From positions 1-37,493 of the forward strand of contig CAMKED010000009.1 of assembly GCA_946411475.1 (NCBI GenBank): a DNA stretch of 37,493 bases, in the 5' to 3' direction. The notes below the pieces were generated by a model. The model was not told the origin of the DNA and ran no database searches. It was given only the letters and a program-made list of their open reading frames with translations. This document shows positions 15,086 to 25,679 of the stretch, in pieces (position 1 is the first letter of the stretch; each line of letters opens with the position of its first letter). A program made the position numbers and the translations under genes. Source of the DNA: an uncultured Clostridia bacterium (lineage in GTDB: Bacteria > Bacillota > Clostridia > Oscillospirales > Oscillospiraceae).

Positions 15086-16173
15086 TCCCCTCGGAAAACT
15101 GTTGAACTCATACGGATTGAACTGGCTGTAGAATTACTTGTCATTGTGTGGCAAAAACCCTGGCCGAGGAATCTTGCTGGCATTCCACCTGACAGCATAG
15201 GGATAATAACCGGATCGAATACCCCCGCTTGAGAAACCCGATCCAACACCTCTTGCTCTTCCTCCACTTCCGAAAAAACAATCTTTGTTTCTCCTTGCTC
15301 ATTTACAGTTCTATTATACCACGCAACGCCAATTCCGTCATATTCCATAGGCTGATAGATAAAATAGTCCAATTTTATCTCCTGTAAGACGGTGTTATCC
15401 GCTGTAGTTGCAATATAGGTATCCCCCTTTGATATAATTGGACACTCGATAGGATTGCCATAATACGAACTGACAATTTTGTCGTGAAACTCAATCAATC
15501 CGGTATAGCGGTCAAAAAATACCAATGAGAGATTTGTGCCTTCCTCTGTCAACTCCGCTGTGTCGATCTCCATGCAGACCCGGATCAGTCGCCAACGCCA
15601 TCCATCCTCCGCATCCAGGGACAACTCGTACTCCGAGGCTACCCTCATCAAACTCAAATCATCCGATTTCTCCTCGCAGCTTACCTTACAATGAATCGGC
15701 TCGTTATTCTTATTATATCCACAAATAAAGGTAAACGAATAACTTCCAGACCAGTCGTCCAGTTGTTTCTCAGTTAAATATTCCCCACGAACATAAGACC
15801 GTAGATTATTCACATCATAATATGCAGGAATCACATTGCCGAATGACTTTCCGCAACGGGCGCAGGTCTCTGGCTGCTGGTAGTTTGCTGCCGTCAGGTC
15901 ATGCCCCAGCGGCTCACCATCGGTCTCACCACATAACACGCAGGTTTTTGGTTCCTGGCATGTAGCCTCGTTCCAACTGTGAACACAATTTGTTTCCCTT
16001 ATGGTTACTTGCTCCTCGCGAGAGGATTCATGTCTGTTGTCAGTAATGGTCTTTTCAATACTGACTGATTCAAAGTTTTCTTCCCGATGCGTCTGTCTGC
16101 TGCATGCAGAAAAGAGTATAGAAAAACTCGCACAAAGAAATGCTGTTACGATAATAAAGAACGCTTTTTTCAT
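14962..16173 (-). CDS. Putative lipoprotein with CxxC motifs
   Basis: The 403-residue protein opens with a lipoprotein signal (MKKAFFIIVTAFLCASFSIL then FSAC, cysteine near residue 24). A Ser/Glu-rich linker is followed by two CxxC repeats of the cell-surface type (TCVLCGETDGEPLGHD and TCARCGKSFG) and then a domain I do not recognise. GGGAGGG precedes the ATG. The final 39 residues or so are translated from REP sequence (14965-15081), so the original end was probably lost or frameshifted when repeats inserted; just before them another frame would stop at about 15137. It is less GC-rich than its neighbours. It is divergent from a small XRE gene. Confidence 0.75.
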   Translation of the reverse strand: MKKAFFIIVTAFLCASFSILFSACSRQTHREENFESVSIEKTITDNRHESSREEQVTIRETNCVHSWNEATCQEPKTCVLCGETDGEPLGHDLTAANYQQPETCARCGKSFGNVIPAYYDVNNLRSYVRGEYLTEKQLDDWSGSYSFTFICGYNKNNEPIHCKVSCEEKSDDLSLMRVASEYELSLDAEDGWRWRLIRVCMEIDTAELTEEGTNLSLVFFDRYTGLIEFHDKIVSSYYGNPIECPIISKGDTYIATTADNTVLQEIKLDYFIYQPMEYDGIGVAWYNRTVNEQGETKIVFSEVEEEQEVLDRVSQAGVFDPVIIPMLSGGMPARFLGQGFCHTMTSNSTASSIRMSSTVFRGDFCRADCPRYRRGSLSRGAQVCAATGAGAYRGRPNLKSHEV

Positions 16174-16205
16174 TGTTTTTCCCTCCCAAAAAATATTGCA
16201 TGATT

Positions 16206-16234
16206 ATTATAACACATTTGTGTACATTTGACAA
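16206..16234 (-). promoter_or_regulatory. Promoter for the lipoprotein gene
   Basis: On the - strand TTGTCA (16229-16234) and TATAAT (16206-16211) are 17 bp apart with an extended TG. It lies 33 bp upstream of the ATG. Confidence 0.65.
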
Positions 16235-16295
16235 CATATGTATTCATAATTTTTTTCTAATGCTTGTATACTGTCCAGTAAGGGAGGTGTATCGG

Positions 16296-16532
16296 ATGCT
16301 GGATTCTGTCATCGTCGGGAGCGTGATTCAACGCTGCCGGGAACAAAAAGGACTTTCTCAGGAAGTCGTCAGCGGACTGGCCGGCATCGGACGCACCCAT
16401 CTGAGCGCTATTGAACGAGGCGTTCGGAAGCCGACTCTGGAAACCTTTTATCGAATTGGAGAAGCGCTTTCGATGCCCCCATCCGCTCTTTTGGCAATGA
16501 TAGAGGAAGAAATGGTCAAGGTTCAATCATAA
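16296..16532 (+). CDS. Small XRE-family regulator
   Basis: The 78-residue protein is almost only a Cro/C1 helix-turn-helix: VIQRCREQKGLSQEVVSGLA, then GIGRTHLSAIERGVRKPTLE and a short C-terminal helix. GGGAGG lies about 9 nt before the ATG at 16296; the longer frame into the divergent region lacks a ribosome site. It is divergent from the lipoprotein gene and could control it or itself; no clear operator palindrome is seen. A strong terminator follows. Confidence 0.85.
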   Translation: MLDSVIVGSVIQRCREQKGLSQEVVSGLAGIGRTHLSAIERGVRKPTLETFYRIGEALSMPPSALLAMIEEEMVKVQS

Positions 16533-16547
16533 TAAAACGTGCGAAAA

Positions 16548-16590
16548 ACTCCCACAATGTCAGATGATTCTGGCATTGTGGGAGTTTTTT
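16548..16590 (+). terminator. Intrinsic terminator after the XRE gene
   Basis: A long stem (ACTCCCACAATG and CAG against CTG and CATTGTGGGAGT) with loop ATGATT is followed by six T. Confidence 0.9.
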
Positions 16591-16654
16591 AATATTAGGC
16601 CGAGCAATACCCATGAAGGGCACAGGTGCTTGCTCCTACATACGGGTGCGTTCT

Positions 16655-16725
16655 GTGGCGCACCGGTGTGTGCCGCTACGGAAGCCGAGGAAACGGGGAA
16701 ACGGCGGGCAGATTGCCCGCGCTAC
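16655..16725 (-). repeat. Two GTAG-headed REPs
   Basis: On the - strand: a GGCGCAC-type REP at 16655-16679 and a GCGGGCA/TGCCCGC-type REP at 16704-16725, each starting with GTAG. Nothing else is seen in 16591-16765. Confidence 0.7.
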
Positions 16726-16765
16726 TGGCGGGTGCGGGCGGGATACGCGGACGGCATGGTGCCGC

Positions 16766-17152
16766 CTATGAGCCAGTTGCAGCCAGTTCTTTTTTCGCTT
16801 CTTCGACCGCAGCCGGGTCATCACTGCTCATGGCCTTCAAAAGCCAAGCCTCCGCCTTCTCACGATTGCGCTCAACGAAGATCCCGCGGTTATAGAAGCG
16901 TCCGACCAGCTCCATTCCCTTTCCGTATCCCGCATTGGCGGTTTCCAGATAGAGTTGAAAGGCTTTTTCCAGATCGACAGCGGTGCCGAACCCGTAATGA
17001 TAGCAGATCCCAAGGTTATACCCGGCCTCCACGTGACCCATTTCGTGCGCCTGTTTGAGCAGGCGGAACGCCAGATCATTGTCCTCCGGCACGCCGTCGC
17101 CGTAGATGTGTCTCATGGCAAGCTGAAATAGCTCCTGTGCTTTTTTATCCAT
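16766..17152 (-). CDS. Sel1-repeat (TPR-like) protein
   Basis: The 128-residue protein consists of about three Sel1-like helical repeats: FQLAMRHIYGDGVPEDNDLA, AFRLLKQAHEMGHVEAGYNL with YHYGFGTAVDLEKAFQLYLE, and AGYGKGMELVGRFYNRGIFV with NREKAEAWLLKA. Such repeats mediate protein contacts; the partner is unknown. It has no signal peptide, so it is probably cytoplasmic. No good ribosome site lies at normal distance (AAGGA is about 13 nt away), so expression may be weak. It is flanked by repeats on both sides and appears to be a single-gene unit. Confidence 0.8.
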   Translation of the reverse strand: MDKKAQELFQLAMRHIYGDGVPEDNDLAFRLLKQAHEMGHVEAGYNLGICYHYGFGTAVDLEKAFQLYLETANAGYGKGMELVGRFYNRGIFVERNREKAEAWLLKAMSSDDPAAVEEAKKELAATGS

Positions 17153-17176
17153 TTTGTGTGCCGTCCTTGCAAATCG

Positions 17177-17589
17177 GTAGTGCCGATTATCAATCGGCCA
17201 AGGCCGGCAGCGACGCGAAGTTAGGGCCGGCGCTACAGGCGGGTTCCGTTTCTGTCATTCTGAGCAACGCGAAGAATCCGCGTTCCCCGTCCTGTCATTT
17301 TACATTCTGCATTTTGCATTGCCGCCGCAGGGGGTACGGATTCTTCACTTCGTTCAGAATGACAGACGGGGATGCAATCCCGTGGCGCACGGTGTGCGCC
17401 TCTACGGAAGCCGAGGGAACGGGGAAACGGCGGGCAGATTGCCCGCGCTACGGGCAGGTACGAACGGGGAGGCGGGCGGCCAAACTCGAAGAGTCACGAA
17501 GTATGACCGCCCCTACAGGCAGGTGCGTCATTGTCACCTCTTACCTCTTACTTCTTCCCTCTTACCTCTCAATTCTCCACTCTCAGTTC
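17177..17589. repeat. Repeat cluster upstream of the Sel1 gene and beyond the gyrA 3' end
   Basis: No gene is seen in 17153-17589. Contents: GTAG REP with TGCCGATT/AATCGGC (17177-17199); the inverted pair CTGTCATTCTGAGC (17252-17279) and GTTCAGAATGACAG (17338-17365); REPs on the - strand at 17382-17405 and 17430-17451; the GAAGAGTCACGAAGTATGAC element (17473-17512); and CTCTTACC/CTCAATTCTC words (17535-17600) that reach into the last codons of gyrA. Confidence 0.75.
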
Positions 17590-20091
17590 TCAATTCTCAA
17601 CTGTTTCCTCGCGGGAAACCTTCTCAATGGAGATGACCTTGCTGCCCTCTTCCAGGCGCATGACGCGGACGCCCTGGGCGGCGCGGCCGTAGACGTTGAT
17701 ATCGGAGGTCTGCATGCGGATGATAACGCCGTTGTTCTCAATGACCATCAGATCCTCGTCGCCGGAGACGACCTGCACCCCGGCCACCAGGCCGGTCTTA
17801 TCGGTGAGGCCGTAGGCCGCCATACCCTTGCCGCCGCGGCTCTGGGGTTGGGTGCGCGCGCCAGTCTCGTCGGGCTTGAGGAAAGCGGAGAGTTCGGTGC
17901 GCTTGCCGAAGCCGTTCTCGGTGACGGAGAGCAGGGTCTTGCCGTCCTCGTAGATCCGGGCGCCCACGATATAATCATCCGGGGCCAGGGTGATGCCGCG
18001 CACGCCGCCGGCGTTTCTGCCCATACAGCGCACGTCGGATTCATGGAAGCAAATCGCCATGCCCTGGTGGGTTGCCAGGAGGATCTTGCGGTCGCCGTCG
18101 GTGCGCTTGACGGAGATCAGGCTGTCGCCCTCGTCGAGCGTGATGGCCCGGATCCCGGCCTTGCGGGCGGTGTTCAGCTCGCTGAGCTGGACGCGCTTGA
18201 CCGTGCCCTTGCGGGTAACCATGACCAAATATTCATCCTCGGTGAACTCACGCAGGGTCACGCCCGCGGTAACGAACTCCCCTGCCTCCAGCGGCAGGAT
18301 ATTGACCATGGCGGTGCCGCGCGCCGTGCGGCTGGCCTCGGGGATCTGATAGCCCTTCTTGCGGTGGCACTTGCCGAAGTTCGTGAAGAACAGGATCACG
18401 TCGTGGGTGGAGGCGGCGAAGATGTCCTTGACGAAGTCCTCCTCCTTGAGGTTGGCGGCCTGAATGCCGCGACCGCCGCGGCGCTGGGCGCGGTATTCGG
18501 TGGTCGGCATGCGCTTCATATAGCCCTGCTCGGAGATCGTGAAGACGCAGTCCTCCTCCTCGATCAGATCCTCGATGTCGAGCTCGTCCTCGACGTCCTG
18601 GATCTCGGTCTTGCGCTCGTCGCCGTACTTGTCGCGGATCTGGGTCAGCTCGTCGCGGAGAATGTCCTTGACCAGGTTGATGTCGGCCAGAACGGCCTTG
18701 AAATAGGCGATCTTCTCCTCCAGCTCTTTGTATTCGGCCTCTAATTTCTCGCGTTCCAGGCCTTGCAGAGCCTTCAGACGCATATCCAGAATGGTCTGGG
18801 CCTGGATCTCGGACAGGCCGAAGCGCTCCATCAGACGCTCCTTGGCGTCGTCATAGGCGGAGCGGATGATGCGGATGACCTCGTCGATGTTGTCCTGCGC
18901 GATCAGCAGGCCTTCCACGATGTGGGCCCGTTCCTCGGCCTTTTTGAGGTCATACTCGGTGCGGCGGATGATGACCTGCTCCTGGAAGGCCAGGTATTCG
19001 TCCAGCACGCCCTTCAGATTCAGGCAGCGGGGCTGGCTCTGATCGTCCACTAGGGCCAGCATGTTCACCGAGAAGGAGGATTGCAGCGCCGTCTGGGCAA
19101 AGAGCCGGTTCAGCACCACCTGTGGGTTGGCGTCCTTTTTGAGCTCGATGACGATGCGCATGCCGTTGCGGTCGGATTCGTCGCGCAGGTCGGAGATGCC
19201 TTCCAGACGCTTGTCCTTGACCTGGTCGGCAATGTTTTCCACCAGCTTCTTCTTGTTGACCTGATAGGGCAGCTCGGTGATGATGATGCGGATGCGGTTC
19301 TGGCCGTGTTCCTCAAACTCGGTGCGGCCCCGAACCAGAATGCGGCCCCGGCCCGTGGCGTAGGCGGCCCGGATGCCGGAGCGGCCCATAATGATCCCCT
19401 TGGTGGGGAAATCCGGGCCCTTGATGTACTGCATCAGGTCGGCCAGCTCGGCTTCGGGATTGTCCAGCACGCAAAGGCTTGCGTCGATAACCTCCCGCAG
19501 GTTGTGCGGCGGGATATTGGTGGCCATACCGACGGCGATACCGCTCGAGCCGTTTACCAGCAGATTCGGGAAGCGGGAGGGCAGGACCTTCGGCTCCTTG
19601 CGGGTCTCGTCGAAATTCGGGACCCAGTCGATGACCTGCTTGTCGATGTCGCGGAGCATCTCGTTGGAGAGCCGGGACATACGGGCCTCGGTGTAACGGT
19701 AGGCAGCGGGAGGGTCGCCGTCGATCGAGCCGAAGTTGCCGTGGCCCTCGACCAGGCAGTAGCGCATGGAGAAGTCCTGCGCCAGACGGACCATCGCGTC
19801 ATAGACGGAGGCGTCGCCGTGGGGATGGTAGCGGCCGATGACGTCACCGACGCAGGTCGCGGACTTGCGGTAGGGCTTGTCGGAGGTCAGGCCGTCCTCA
19901 TACAAGGCGTAGAGGATCCGCCGGTGCACCGGCTTCAAGCCGTCGCGCACGTCCGGCAGCGCCCGGTCCACGATAACGGACATGGAGTATTCCATGAAGG
20001 AGGTCTCCATCTCCTTGACCAGGTCGTTGGTAATGATTGCCTGATTCGGGAAGAGAATATCTTCCGGTTTGTAATCTCGGTTTTTTGCCAT
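17590..20091 (-). CDS. gyrA: DNA gyrase subunit A
   Basis: The 833-residue protein forms the A2B2 gyrase that introduces negative supercoils. The catalytic tyrosine is Y133 in YRYTE. The quinolone region reads [19 protein letters not shown]: the residue matching E. coli Ser83 is Ala94, and Asp98 matches Asp87. The GyrA box QRRGGRG near residue 535 marks it as gyrase, not topoisomerase IV. The start at 20091 is chosen for AAAGGAAG 7 nt upstream; an earlier in-frame ATG at 20112 lacks a site. The last codons overlap a TTGAGAATTGAG repeat. It lies downstream of gyrB but is separated from it by a RAYT unit, which is probably cotranscribed. Confidence 0.97.
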   Translation of the reverse strand: MAKNRDYKPEDILFPNQAIITNDLVKEMETSFMEYSMSVIVDRALPDVRDGLKPVHRRILYALYEDGLTSDKPYRKSATCVGDVIGRYHPHGDASVYDAMVRLAQDFSMRYCLVEGHGNFGSIDGDPPAAYRYTEARMSRLSNEMLRDIDKQVIDWVPNFDETRKEPKVLPSRFPNLLVNGSSGIAVGMATNIPPHNLREVIDASLCVLDNPEAELADLMQYIKGPDFPTKGIIMGRSGIRAAYATGRGRILVRGRTEFEEHGQNRIRIIITELPYQVNKKKLVENIADQVKDKRLEGISDLRDESDRNGMRIVIELKKDANPQVVLNRLFAQTALQSSFSVNMLALVDDQSQPRCLNLKGVLDEYLAFQEQVIIRRTEYDLKKAEERAHIVEGLLIAQDNIDEVIRIIRSAYDDAKERLMERFGLSEIQAQTILDMRLKALQGLEREKLEAEYKELEEKIAYFKAVLADINLVKDILRDELTQIRDKYGDERKTEIQDVEDELDIEDLIEEEDCVFTISEQGYMKRMPTTEYRAQRRGGRGIQAANLKEEDFVKDIFAASTHDVILFFTNFGKCHRKKGYQIPEASRTARGTAMVNILPLEAGEFVTAGVTLREFTEDEYLVMVTRKGTVKRVQLSELNTARKAGIRAITLDEGDSLISVKRTDGDRKILLATHQGMAICFHESDVRCMGRNAGGVRGITLAPDDYIVGARIYEDGKTLLSVTENGFGKRTELSAFLKPDETGARTQPQSRGGKGMAAYGLTDKTGLVAGVQVVSGDEDLMVIENNGVIIRMQTSDINVYGRAAQGVRVMRLEEGSKVISIEKVSREETVEN

Positions 20092-20113
20092 TTTTTTACT
20101 TCCTTTATTCATG

Positions 20114-20150
20114 CGTAGGGGGCGGCGTCCTCGACGCCCCGAGCGTATCC
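20114..20150 (+). repeat. REP flanking the RAYT gene, left
   Basis: GTAG, hairpin GGCGTC-CTC-GACGCC and tail CGAGCGTATCC. Nearly identical to 1564-1599. Confidence 0.8.
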
Positions 20151-20252
20151 GTTATAGATCGAAATAGAAAGCGCAAACGCTATTCCAAACTGATAATGTA
20201 TCGCTGCGGCGTCCTCGACGCCCCGAGCGTATCCATTGTGGATATACATTGC

Positions 20253-20771
20253 TTACGGTTCATAAAACCGATCTTGCTTCCATCTTCGCGGATTATCCGC
20301 AATATAATTCCATATCAAATCAAATCGATGCTGTGTTCGAATGATATTGTCATAATAAGAGCGCTGAAATACGTCCCGACCGATTTTCCTGGAACAAATT
20401 CGTTTGAACCCGCCGATCGTGCTTGGAATCAAATCATTTGGCGGTCTTTTCTGCTGCCGATTATTGTCCTCTACGGAAAGAATCATGTGAACGTGATTCG
20501 GCATGACGACGTATTTCTCCACCTGTACGAATGGAACCCGATTGATGGATTGGATTTGCCGTTCCACGATGCGTCCCATTTCAGACAGACGCACACCCGG
20601 AGCCTCGCCCTCTGTTCCGTTTATCACAATACCAAACAGCTTTTCCTTGTCCTCGGTGCAAATCGTGATAAAATACATTCCTGCCGTGTTGTAATCGTAG
20701 TTTTCCAGACGGTTTCTTTTTCGAACGGGGTTTCGGATTTGATTTAATTCATTCAATGACGGATCGTCCAT
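20253..20771 (-). CDS. REP-associated tyrosine transposase (Y1, IS200-like)
   Basis: The 172-residue protein belongs to the Y1/HUH transposase fold. It shows the metal-binding HUH motif in VMPNHVHMIL (H93, H95), the segment with the likely catalytic tyrosine RSYYDNIIR (Y139/Y140), and the family end YIADNPRRW. The HUH enzyme nicks single-stranded DNA through a tyrosine link. RAYTs in other bacteria act on REP hairpins with a GTAG foot, and such REPs flank this gene. The ATG at 20771 is chosen with GGAG about 9 nt before it; a TTG at 20780 directly abuts the site. The key residues are intact, so it may be active. Confidence 0.92.
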   Translation of the reverse strand: MDDPSLNELNQIRNPVRKRNRLENYDYNTAGMYFITICTEDKEKLFGIVINGTEGEAPGVRLSEMGRIVERQIQSINRVPFVQVEKYVVMPNHVHMILSVEDNNRQQKRPPNDLIPSTIGGFKRICSRKIGRDVFQRSYYDNIIRTQHRFDLIWNYIADNPRRWKQDRFYEP

Positions 20772-20814
20772 TTCATACAACTCCGTTCACGGTTCGGTTA
20801 TTTGTACGATATCG

Positions 20815-20848
20815 AGACGTTCGGGGCGTCGAGGACGCCGCCCCCTAC
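20815..20848 (-). repeat. REP flanking the RAYT gene, right (inverted)
   Basis: On the - strand it reads GTAG, hairpin GGCGTC-CTC-GACGCC and tail CGAACGTCTCG. It ends 4 bp from the gyrB stop codon. Confidence 0.8.
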
Positions 20849-20852
20849 GCGG

Positions 20853-22829
<1,977 letters not shown>

Positions 22830-22842
22830 TCAAATCTGTTCC

Positions 22843-22922
22843 GTAGTGGCCGAGCACCTGCGCGGCCATGGCGTGTATCGCTTTTCTATGGATTTATGGC
22901 CGCACAGGTGCTCGGCCACTAC
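22843..22922. repeat. Two-REP inverted element (BIME-like), second copy
   Basis: Two 27-bp arms (GTAGTGGCCGAGCACCTG and onward) face each other around a 26-bp loop. The loop, read on the - strand, shares GAAAAGCGATACACGCC with the copy at 8997-9075. Homology extends outward: GGGTCGTAGTGG on one side and CCACTACGGA-CAG-TT-GACTGAA on the other. Arm substitutions are mostly compensatory or conserve pairing. Confidence 0.85.
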
Positions 22923-22951
22923 GACCCGACGAAACAAATACGAATTATCTT

Positions 22952-23200
22952 TTATTTCAGCTTCCGATGTTCGATTACAGTTGAGTTGAATTGAACCAAA
23001 TAAACGCGGTTCATGCCGTATTCCGCCGTGAGCACGAAGCTTTTCGGCAGATTATCCGTTGCAGAAATGACTTCCCCGTTTTGTTCTGCGGTTTCCAAAA
23101 ACTGCCGGGTTCTCTGCGACCAGGAGCAGTTGTCCAAATCGAAAATACCGACGATGTTTTTCTCGCGGACGGCCATATCCCCGCCGATCGGAATATACAT
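22952..23200 (-). CDS. remB: RemB / DUF370-like regulator
   Basis: The 82-residue protein with IPIGGDMAVREKNIVGIFDL, then TRQFLETAEQNGEVI and LPKSFVLTAEYGMNRVYLV matches the RemB/YaaB family. It lies between recF and gyrB as in Bacillus, where RemB supports extracellular-matrix gene expression. GGGGAGG lies 9 nt before the ATG, which directly abuts the recF stop codon (TAAATG), so translation is coupled. Its role in this organism is unknown. Confidence 0.85.
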   Translation of the reverse strand: MYIPIGGDMAVREKNIVGIFDLDNCSWSQRTRQFLETAEQNGEVISATDNLPKSFVLTAEYGMNRVYLVQFNSTVIEHRKLK

Positions 23201-24301
23201 TTACAGCAGCCTCCCCTGTTCGATGCGGATCGTCTTTCCGATGTCTGTGACCTTGTCCTGCTCGCAGCAGGTAATGAAAACCTGGCCGCTGCGGATGCGG
23301 TTCAGGACGAAGTCCTGGCGGCCCGGATCCAGCTCGGAGAGCACGTCGTCCAGCAGAAGGACCGGCAGCTCGCCGGTATCGGCCTCAAACAGGTCGCGCT
23401 CGGCCAGCTTCAGGCTGATGGCTGCGGTGCGGGTTTGGCCCTGTGAGGCGAAGGCCTTCATCGGCAGCTCGTTCAGCGCCGCTTCAAAATCGTCCTTGTG
23501 CGGGCCGGAGAGGCACTGCATGGATTCCAGCTCGGCCCGGGAATGGCTCTGCTGGTGCTCTTTAAGCTGTTCATAGACCGCTTTTACGGGTGCTGTGGGA
23601 TCCGTGACGGTGGAGACCGTCTGATACTGCAGGGTCAAGGTCTCGCTGCCGCCGGAGAAGGCCGCGTGATGGGCGGCGGCCCGTTCGGCGAGCTGCCGCA
23701 GATATTTCGCCCTTGTCGTGACGATGATCGCCCCGGTCTGGGCCATGCGTTCATTATAGTCCGGGATCAGCTCCAGCATACCGGGCCGCTCGATCCGATC
23801 CCGCAGGGCTGCGGATTTCTGCGCCAGCAGCCGTTTGTACTCCTCCAGGGCCTTTGCATATTTGGGCCGGAGCTGACAGAGCGCGTCGTCCAGGAGCTTG
23901 CGCCGTTCCGCGGCGCCCTTTTTCAGGACCATCAGATCCTCGGGGCAGAACAAGACCGTATGGAGCACCCCGTCGAGATCCTCCCGCGTGCTCTTTTTGA
24001 CCCCGGAAAGGTAGAGCTGCCGTGGTCGGCGGGACGCGAATAACACAGCCCGCAGAGTCTGCTCTCTGCCGTAGGAATCCACACGGGCGGAGAGCTCTGC
24101 AAACTCCGCGCCGAAACGGATCAGCTCCGCCTCCTTCCGCGTGCGGAAGGCCGCGCCGCGGCTCAGATAGCAGATCGCTTCCAGCAGATTCGTCTTTCCC
24201 TGCGCGTTCTGGCCGACGATCAGATTCACGCCGGAATCGAAGGCGCAGTCGAAGCTTTCATAATTTCGGAAGCCCTGAAGCGTTAAGTTTTGTATTACCA
24301 T
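23201..24301 (-). CDS. recF: DNA replication and repair protein RecF
   Basis: The 366-residue SMC-like ATPase loads RecA at single-strand gaps. Visible: FRNYESFDCAFDSGVNLIVG, Walker A GQNAQGKT near residue 35, the signature-like segment SQGQTRTAAISLKLAE and Walker B PVLLLDDVLSELD near 320. The ATG at 24301 gives the family-typical start MVIQNLTLQGFRNY; a TTG at 24307 is the alternative. No clear ribosome site is seen, so it is probably coupled to the S4 gene, whose stop ends 6 bp before. Confidence 0.95.
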   Translation of the reverse strand: MVIQNLTLQGFRNYESFDCAFDSGVNLIVGQNAQGKTNLLEAICYLSRGAAFRTRKEAELIRFGAEFAELSARVDSYGREQTLRAVLFASRRPRQLYLSGVKKSTREDLDGVLHTVLFCPEDLMVLKKGAAERRKLLDDALCQLRPKYAKALEEYKRLLAQKSAALRDRIERPGMLELIPDYNERMAQTGAIIVTTRAKYLRQLAERAAAHHAAFSGGSETLTLQYQTVSTVTDPTAPVKAVYEQLKEHQQSHSRAELESMQCLSGPHKDDFEAALNELPMKAFASQGQTRTAAISLKLAERDLFEADTGELPVLLLDDVLSELDPGRQDFVLNRIRSGQVFITCCEQDKVTDIGKTIRIEQGRLL

Positions 24302-24307
24302 TTTCAA

Positions 24308-24553
24308 CTATTCGTTGGTTACGAGGTACGTGTTTCCGTCAAAACCGACCACGTCGCCCGGCCGCAGCTTTTTGCCCCGCATGGTGCAGACCTCGCCGTT
24401 GACGGTGACTTCCTCGTTGAGAATAAAATTCTTTGCCATGCCGCCGGATTCCACGGCGTTTGCCAGCTTCAAAAAGCTTTCCAGCTTGATAAATTCCGTC
24501 GTGATGGGGATTTTTATCTCCGACGGGTTGACGCGTCGTACTCTGACCTTCAT
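24308..24553 (-). CDS. yaaA: S4-domain RNA-binding protein YaaA
   Basis: The 81-residue protein carries an S4 RNA-binding domain (FIKLESFLKLANAVESGGMA, FILNEEVTVNGEVCTMRGKK, LRPGDVVGF). It sits between dnaN and recF, the classic place of yaaA (rlbA), thought to act in ribosome assembly. AGAGG precedes the ATG by about 8 nt. The gap to dnaN is 13 bp and to recF a few bp, so all are in one operon. Confidence 0.92.
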   Translation of the reverse strand: MKVRVRRVNPSEIKIPITTEFIKLESFLKLANAVESGGMAKNFILNEEVTVNGEVCTMRGKKLRPGDVVGFDGNTYLVTNE

Positions 24554-24566
24554 GACAGAACCTCTT

Positions 24567-25679
24567 TTAATTCAATCTGACCGGCTGGATCAGATATGTA
24601 TAGTCCACGTTCTTCTTGTCCGGCTCGCAGGGCACCAGAAGGATGGGGCTCAGGCCGCCGGAAAGCAGAAGCGTGACCTCCGCGGTGGGAACTGCTTTCA
24701 GCGCCTCGAGCATGTAGCGACAGGAGAAGCCGATCTCCGTATTCTTGCCGTCGCCGGCCAGACGGCAGCCGTCGGTCGCGGAGGCGATGGTCGTCACGGT
24801 CCGGAATTCCGCGCCGTCCTTGGAGAACAGACAGCGAACCGGGCTTTTATACTTTTCATTGACGATCAGACTGACGCGCTCCACGGTGGCGGTCAGTTCC
24901 GCGACGTTGGCGGTCAGTTCAATCGGCGTAGAATCGGGAATGAAGCGCCGCCACTCGGCAAACTTGCCCTCCAGTAGACGGCAGATCAGCGTCGCGTTTT
25001 CCACGGAGAAGGAAATGTGCTTCTTGCCGAGCGTGAAGCTGACGTCATCCTCCGTATCGGACAGAATCTTTTCCAGCTCCCGCAGCGCGGCGGAGGGGAC
25101 CACAAAGCTCATCGGGGCAAAGGCTGCGTTTTCTGCGTGATAGCTCCGTTTTGCCATACGGTAGCCGTCGATTGCGACCATCGTGACGGTATTTTCCTCG
25201 GCCTCCACCAGACAGCCGGTATAGATCGGATTCGCCGTATCGTCGGACACCGCGAAAATCGTTCCATTAATCAGGCTGCGCAGTGCGTTCTGCGGCAGAC
25301 GGACTGCGTTTTCCTCTTCCACGGCGGGAAGCTGGGGATATTCGTCAGCCGCGGAAGCCATGAGCTGAAACGAAGCGACCCCGCCCTTGATGGTGACGCG
25401 GAAGCTGTCGTCCACCTCGATGGAGACGACGTCGTCCGGCAGCTTACGGATGATATCGGCAAACATACGGGCAGGCATCACGCAATCGCCGCTTTGCCGG
25501 ATCTGCGCGTCCATGCATACGGTAATCCCCGTTTCAAGGTTATACCCCGTCAGACGGAGATTCTCCCCCGCTACCATATAGATACCCTCTAAAAATGCCA
25601 GACTGCTCTTCGGACTGACCGTGCGGGAGACGATCGAAATGGCGTTTGCCAGGGTGTTTTTTTCACACAGGAACTTCAT
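24567..25679 (-). CDS. dnaN: DNA polymerase III beta clamp
   Basis: The 370-residue sliding clamp has three repeated clamp folds. Typical segments are ISIVSRTVSPKSSLAFLEGI at the start, IDGYRMAKRSY near residue 165, and the C-terminal end DYTYLIQPVRLN (usual form YLIMPVRL). The start is ATG 25679 with AAAGGAG 7 nt upstream; an adjoining GTG at 25682 is less well placed. It lies downstream of the DnaA-box cluster. Confidence 0.96.
   Translation of the reverse strand: MKFLCEKNTLANAISIVSRTVSPKSSLAFLEGIYMVAGENLRLTGYNLETGITVCMDAQIRQSGDCVMPARMFADIIRKLPDDVVSIEVDDSFRVTIKGGVASFQLMASAADEYPQLPAVEEENAVRLPQNALRSLINGTIFAVSDDTANPIYTGCLVEAEENTVTMVAIDGYRMAKRSYHAENAAFAPMSFVVPSAALRELEKILSDTEDDVSFTLGKKHISFSVENATLICRLLEGKFAEWRRFIPDSTPIELTANVAELTATVERVSLIVNEKYKSPVRCLFSKDGAEFRTVTTIASATDGCRLAGDGKNTEIGFSCRYMLEALKAVPTAEVTLLLSGGLSPILLVPCEPDKKNVDYTYLIQPVRLN

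Larger units (their letters stand above)
20114..20848 (-). mobile_element. RAYT unit (REPtron) between gyrB and gyrA
   Basis: The unit runs from a GTAG-headed REP (20114-20150) to an inverted copy ending in CTAC (20815-20848), enclosing the transposase gene and an internal REP copy (20206-20236, without GTAG). It starts 5 bp beyond the gyrB stop codon and ends about 11 bp before the gyrA ribosome site, so it fills the whole gap without damaging either gene. No target duplication is evident, as expected for this family. Confidence 0.75.

Noticed and set aside
17137-18744. A 535-aa open frame opposite gyrA
   Set aside because: It starts in repeats and reads the complement of gyrA; no family pattern is visible.
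20037-20747. A 236-aa + strand frame over the RAYT gene
   Set aside because: Antisense of the transposase, which has HUH and tyrosine motifs.
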